Assembly: GCF_027942865.1 (NCBI RefSeq)
Contig: NC_134509.1
Coordinates: 36,072,197 to 36,136,196 of the forward strand
From: Odontesthes bonariensis
Lineage: Eukaryota; Chordata; Actinopteri; Atheriniformes; Atherinopsidae
DNA: 64,000 nucleotides
Direction of reading: 5' to 3'
A program made the translations under genes and the position numbers. Each line of letters opens with the position of its first letter. Position 1 is the stretch's first letter. This document shows, in pieces, positions 60,433 to 64,000 of this stretch. The notes under the pieces were generated by a model. That model was not told the origin of the DNA and did not search any database. It saw only the letters and a list, made by a program, of their open reading frames with translations.

Positions 60433-63400
60433 TCACCTCTTCTGCTCCCAGATCTCAGCCATGTTAAGGTTGAGTCGCTCGAGGCTCTTCAGCGCCTGGA
60501 TGTTCTCCACGTAGAAAGCAACATCCACAACGACCAGTCTGCAAACAGCAACAGTTTCCACTTTTAAATCATGTAGATAATTCAAAAACTGAGGAGTGAG
60601 AGCTTGGTTCTGTCAGTATATAATGTCTGTTTCTTATGCTCAGTTCAGATTGTCCCTGTGTGGCTACTTTTTAAACATGGAGCCAAAAAAATAAGGTTCT
60701 TTTTCCAGCATTTACAAATCGATTTCCTTTCTTATGAAATATGAATACTTTTATGGTTTTGTCAAACAAAAAATACTTCACAAAAGAAAAAAAAAAGTCC
60801 ATCACAGATACCTGCTTAATAGTAATAATAAGACATTCTATTTATAGGTGCCTTTCCGGACTTTTGAGGTCACCTTACAAAAGACAAGATAAAAATCAAT
60901 AAAGAGTAAAGAGTCAAAATAGGAAAAACATAATAAAATAAAACATCAATAAAGTGCAACAGTAAAGTCATTAAAATCCCAGGAGTAAAGGGAAAATGCC
61001 CATCTGAAAAGGTGAGTTTTAGGAGGTGATGGAATGTTAATGTTTTATGTCCTGTGGCTGAGAGTTCCAGAGGAGTGTGAGATGGATGATGTAGCAGGAC
61101 CTAACGGTACAGCTGGGCATGTTAGTGTAAAGGAGCTCAGGAAGACACAGATGGGTGAGGTTGTTGATTTTCAATTAATTTTCAATTCAGTTTTATTTAT
61201 ATAGCGCCAAATACAACAAATATCATCTCAAGGCACTTAAATAGTGTAGTCCAATTCAAGCCAATTGGAATTCAATTCATTGTAATTATATGAGACTTGA
61301 AGGTGAGAAGTAAGCTTACATGATGACCTGACAAGTAGTTTGTGTGTGTGAGTGTGCATGTGTGTGTGCTTTGCAGTTACCCATGCTGAGGTCCGCCGTC
61401 ATTAATGACACCAAGTCGAGCCAGCTGCCTCTTGAGGTGCATTTTAAAACTGCCATTGATCCTCAGAAACAACATCTGTGCAGGAAAACAGTTAAATCTG
61501 TTAATACCAAAGTATGGACTGTTTCTGAAGAATAGTTCACAGACACTAAAGTATCATAGCCTGATAAACCAGCCTAAATGGATTGGATGTCTAATTTAGT
61601 CTGGCTCCGATGAATGGATACAACGGAACATTGTTGATGAGCACAACCCGTTGTCTTTCAAACCGTGTCTGTGCCTATAGGCCAACGCTCTGACCCTCTG
61701 CCCCGCCCGCGTTGATTCAAAACACATCTCTGCGTTGTGATTGGTTTAGTTGCCATCTGCCAGATTCAGGGCAGTATTTTCAAAATGAAAAGTGGTTCGA
61801 AGCCAGACCCAACCGCAGGCAAAACATTTTGCCGTCCAGCAGTTGGCGCTGGTTTTCCAGGCTAAAAGTATCAAGCATTTTGGTTGAATGGTGACTGAGC
61901 GTGCAGAGGCTCACCTGCGTCTGTTCTTCAGGTAAAAGCTCAAAGATAGCTTCGTGCATCTTTGCCATCTGCTTACACACGTTTCTGAAACAGGCTGACG
62001 GCATCGGAGCCTTCACTTCATACTGAAGAAAAAACATCAGAGTTTACATCAACTGACTCACAGCACACGTGCATCTCAACTGCATCACATGGGCCAAAAA
62101 TCAATACTTAGATGAAGTATATATATTATTGGTCATCCAGTAACACAGGCACAACAAAGTCTGGGATGTATTAGAAGGAGAACTGTGTTGCTGGCAGTCT
62201 TTATGGAGGACAGAGCATTTCGGGAAGGTTTGCAGTGTGCTCCTCGTCACAAGTGGTGGGTTTCTGAAGACAGCGGTCCCAAGTAGGGACAGACAATTAA
62301 GAGGTGAGGATGTGCTGGGTGTTCCACGCTCAGTGATGTTTGACAAGAAAGACAGACGACTTTTTGAACGGTATATATATAAAAAAACAAAAAAAAACAA
62401 AACACAACACAAAACCAAAGCGGCAATGACCTGATAACCTTCTTTCTAACAAGCAGCACGTGAAGCACAACTGCTCCAGAGCCATAAGTGATCTGTACCT
62501 GGATTATGTAAATAGGCTTTAAAATAAAGCTTGTCGGTATCTTCACATAAAGTTTACAAGGTATTTACAAGCAATTGTTTATACCAACATAATCTCGTAG
62601 TCCTATTGACAGCTTTTAGCATATTTTAAAAATATTTTCAATGAAAAGCATCAAATCTTGTGGCCTTTTTGGACAAACCGTATCAAACCTCCTGCTGGGG
62701 AGGGTGCAACACTGCACATTCAGTGGCTCAAGTGACCCAACTTTGTCAGAAATGAGATTTTTCACATTAATAAAAAGTAAAAAATCTAAACATAGCCATT
62801 ATCCAAAGTAATTTAGTAAGATTATGACATTTTTTTTAAATTGGAGTTGAAACAGTCACAAAGAAGTTTTTGAAGTACCCATTCTGATCTTACCTTTGAT
62901 AAAACCTTCTCAAACAAACTGTCCATGATGGCCACTAGCTTAGCTGAAATCTCTGCTATGTGATCGTTGTAATCCTGCAAAACAACAAACAGCCTGAGCC
63001 ACACAACTTTACACTGGCTGGGAATTTTGATTGAATACTTTAATGCGAAATACAGTATGAGAAAGAATGTTGAGGGAAGGATTTCTTTTAGTGAAGTTTC
63101 TTTTTATTCATGTCATTTATTCAAATATTTCTTTATCATTTAAGTTTGTGTTAATGCATGTTACCTTAGTGATGTGGTCAAAGTGTCTGAGGACGCTGAA
63201 CTGTTTGGGCTGCAGTTTGGTCTCAAAATGAGCTCTGATGATGGGAATGTAGTGAACCACCAGCTGCAGACAGCGGGAAGCTAACGCTACACACACGCGC
63301 ACAAAGAAAAAGCCTGTCAATTATCTGTCAGTTCAGAATGAATCAACAAGTGCTTCAGGCTGTGACACCCTCATCCTCAGTAGAAGCTGAGTGCAGCCGC

Positions 63401-63498
63401 TGGTGTGTACCCAGGTTTTTGGTAGTGATGGTCTTGAGGCCGACGATCTGCAGTGCTCCGGCTCCCAGAACCAACTGGCAGCTGCGAGAGTTGAAGTG
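60433..63498 (-). CDS. vps54: VPS54, GARP complex subunit, C-terminal 199 residues (partial)
   Basis: VPS54 is a subunit of the Golgi-associated retrograde protein tether, which captures endosome-derived vesicles at the trans-Golgi network. Six coding exons are present, in transcript order: 63498-63411, 63286-63165, 62974-62894, 62022-61915, 61475-61381, 60538-60433 (stop at 60435-60433). Phases agree throughout. Diagnostic blocks are CQLVLGAGALQIVGLKTITT, RCLQLVVHYIPIIRAHFE, DYNDHIAEISAKLVAIMDSL, SACFRNVCKQMAKMHEAIFE, LPEEQTQMLFLRIN and the C-terminus LNLNMAEIWEQKR. This is the conserved C-terminal VPS54 domain. The gene runs off the right edge, so the N-terminal part is not in the window. 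It converges on ugp2 with 2.8 kb between the stops, as expected for vertebrate synteny. Confidence 0.96.
60835..61160. repeat. Interspersed fish repeat in vps54 intron
   Basis: tttataggtgcctttccgga ... ggtcaccttacaaaagacaa ... tcaataaagagtaaagagtc resembles a common teleost repeat. Confidence 0.5.
61164..61285. repeat. Fish interspersed repeat, uninterrupted copy
   Basis: caattcagttttatttatat, agcgccaaatacaacaaata and ggcacttaaatagtgtagtc: the same family as 51268-51830 but without the TTAA insertion. Confidence 0.8.
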
Positions 63499-63759
63499 CT
63501 GTAGCAACACAGCAGAAATTATTCACTGACCTGGCAGAGGCATCACAAGCAAACAAGTGTGAATTACTGAATCTTATGAAACATGCCTTTTTGGCTACAA
63601 TCTGTTTTTCCATTCAGTCTCAAGTACCTACTTTTCAAAATAAAGTATTTCATGTTTAGTAATTAATAACTCACTGAGTCTGGTCCTTTATTTTATTATT
63701 TATTTTTTCGTTAGCACAAGTTTCTTGTGTTTACCTTGAATAGGGATGGCTCAGGTAAT

Positions 63760-64000
63760 CCTGAAACATCCCATAGTTAAGCTGCTATAGGCCTAGACTG
63801 CTGGGGGGCCTCATCTGTCACACCTTTCCTCACTTTACTCTCTTTATGTATATGTGATATTATTGTGGTCATTAACTCGTGTTTCCCTGTTCCAACAGAT
63901 ATCCTTTGAATGGTGTTACAGTGCCGCCGCCGCTGCGGCCCTCCCCCCCTTTCTGTCTTCTCAAACCCCAGCTGGTCGAGGCGGATGGCCACCCTTCCTG
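63760..64000. repeat. Widespread teleost repeat, cut by the window edge
   Basis: gctgctataggcctagactg at 63780 and agctggtcgaggcggatggc at 63970 are parts of a very common fish repeat that continues beyond 64000. It lies in a vps54 intron. Confidence 0.7.

Overview
The window is nuclear DNA from a ray-finned fish, most likely a percomorph-type teleost. The reasons are split genes with GT-AG introns, teleost-like protein sequences, and dense interspersed repeats of kinds common in fish (L2/Rex-like LINE tails, tRNA-derived SINEs, hAT, PIF/Harbinger, Tc1 and TTAA-flanked miniature elements). It holds three recognisable protein genes in the vertebrate order MDH1 - UGP2 - VPS54: two on the plus strand, then VPS54 converging on the minus strand.

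Region 1-13.5 kb has no gene I can support. It is repeat-rich intergenic DNA: a LINE 3' end with a nested SINE, SINE heads, a TTAA-type element, Tc1 remnants, a 1.6-kb Harbinger-like element and a 650-bp element with inverted ends. At 13.56-14.05 kb there is a CpG-rich promoter-like block with a CCAAT box, a perfect CRE and a candidate first exon encoding 18 residues. I cannot name that gene. From 14 to 29 kb repeats dominate again: a one-armed relative of a foldback family, a hAT-like element, a proline-rich repeat split by a TA-flanked miniature element, a second LINE copy, and a multi-level nest at 25.4-28.9 kb that ends about 320 bp before the mdh1 start codon.

mdh1 (29.24-39.15 kb, nine coding exons, 333 residues) is intact. 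Its stop context (TGA CTG) is followed by an in-frame 21-codon extension ending in Ser-Arg-Leu, a peroxisomal targeting signal, as in the readthrough isoform known from mammals. Introns 1, 3 and 4 hold hAT-like or inverted-end elements.

ugp2 (untranslated first exon near 42.1-42.26 kb, coding exons 44.19-57.61 kb, 504 residues) is intact. A decayed Harbinger element lies directly before its promoter, and an L2 LINE, a foldback element, a TTAA element and a Tc1 remnant lie in its 7.5-kb intron. vps54 is present only as its last six coding exons (199 residues); the rest lies beyond the right edge.

The genes are housekeeping: mdh1 moves reducing equivalents in the malate-aspartate shuttle, ugp2 makes UDP-glucose, and vps54 tethers endosome-derived vesicles at the trans-Golgi network. 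They share synteny, not a pathway. I found no undescribed gene system. The strongest observations are the mdh1 readthrough extension, the nested elements before the mdh1 promoter, and element insertions with readable target-site duplications, one with its empty site elsewhere in the window.
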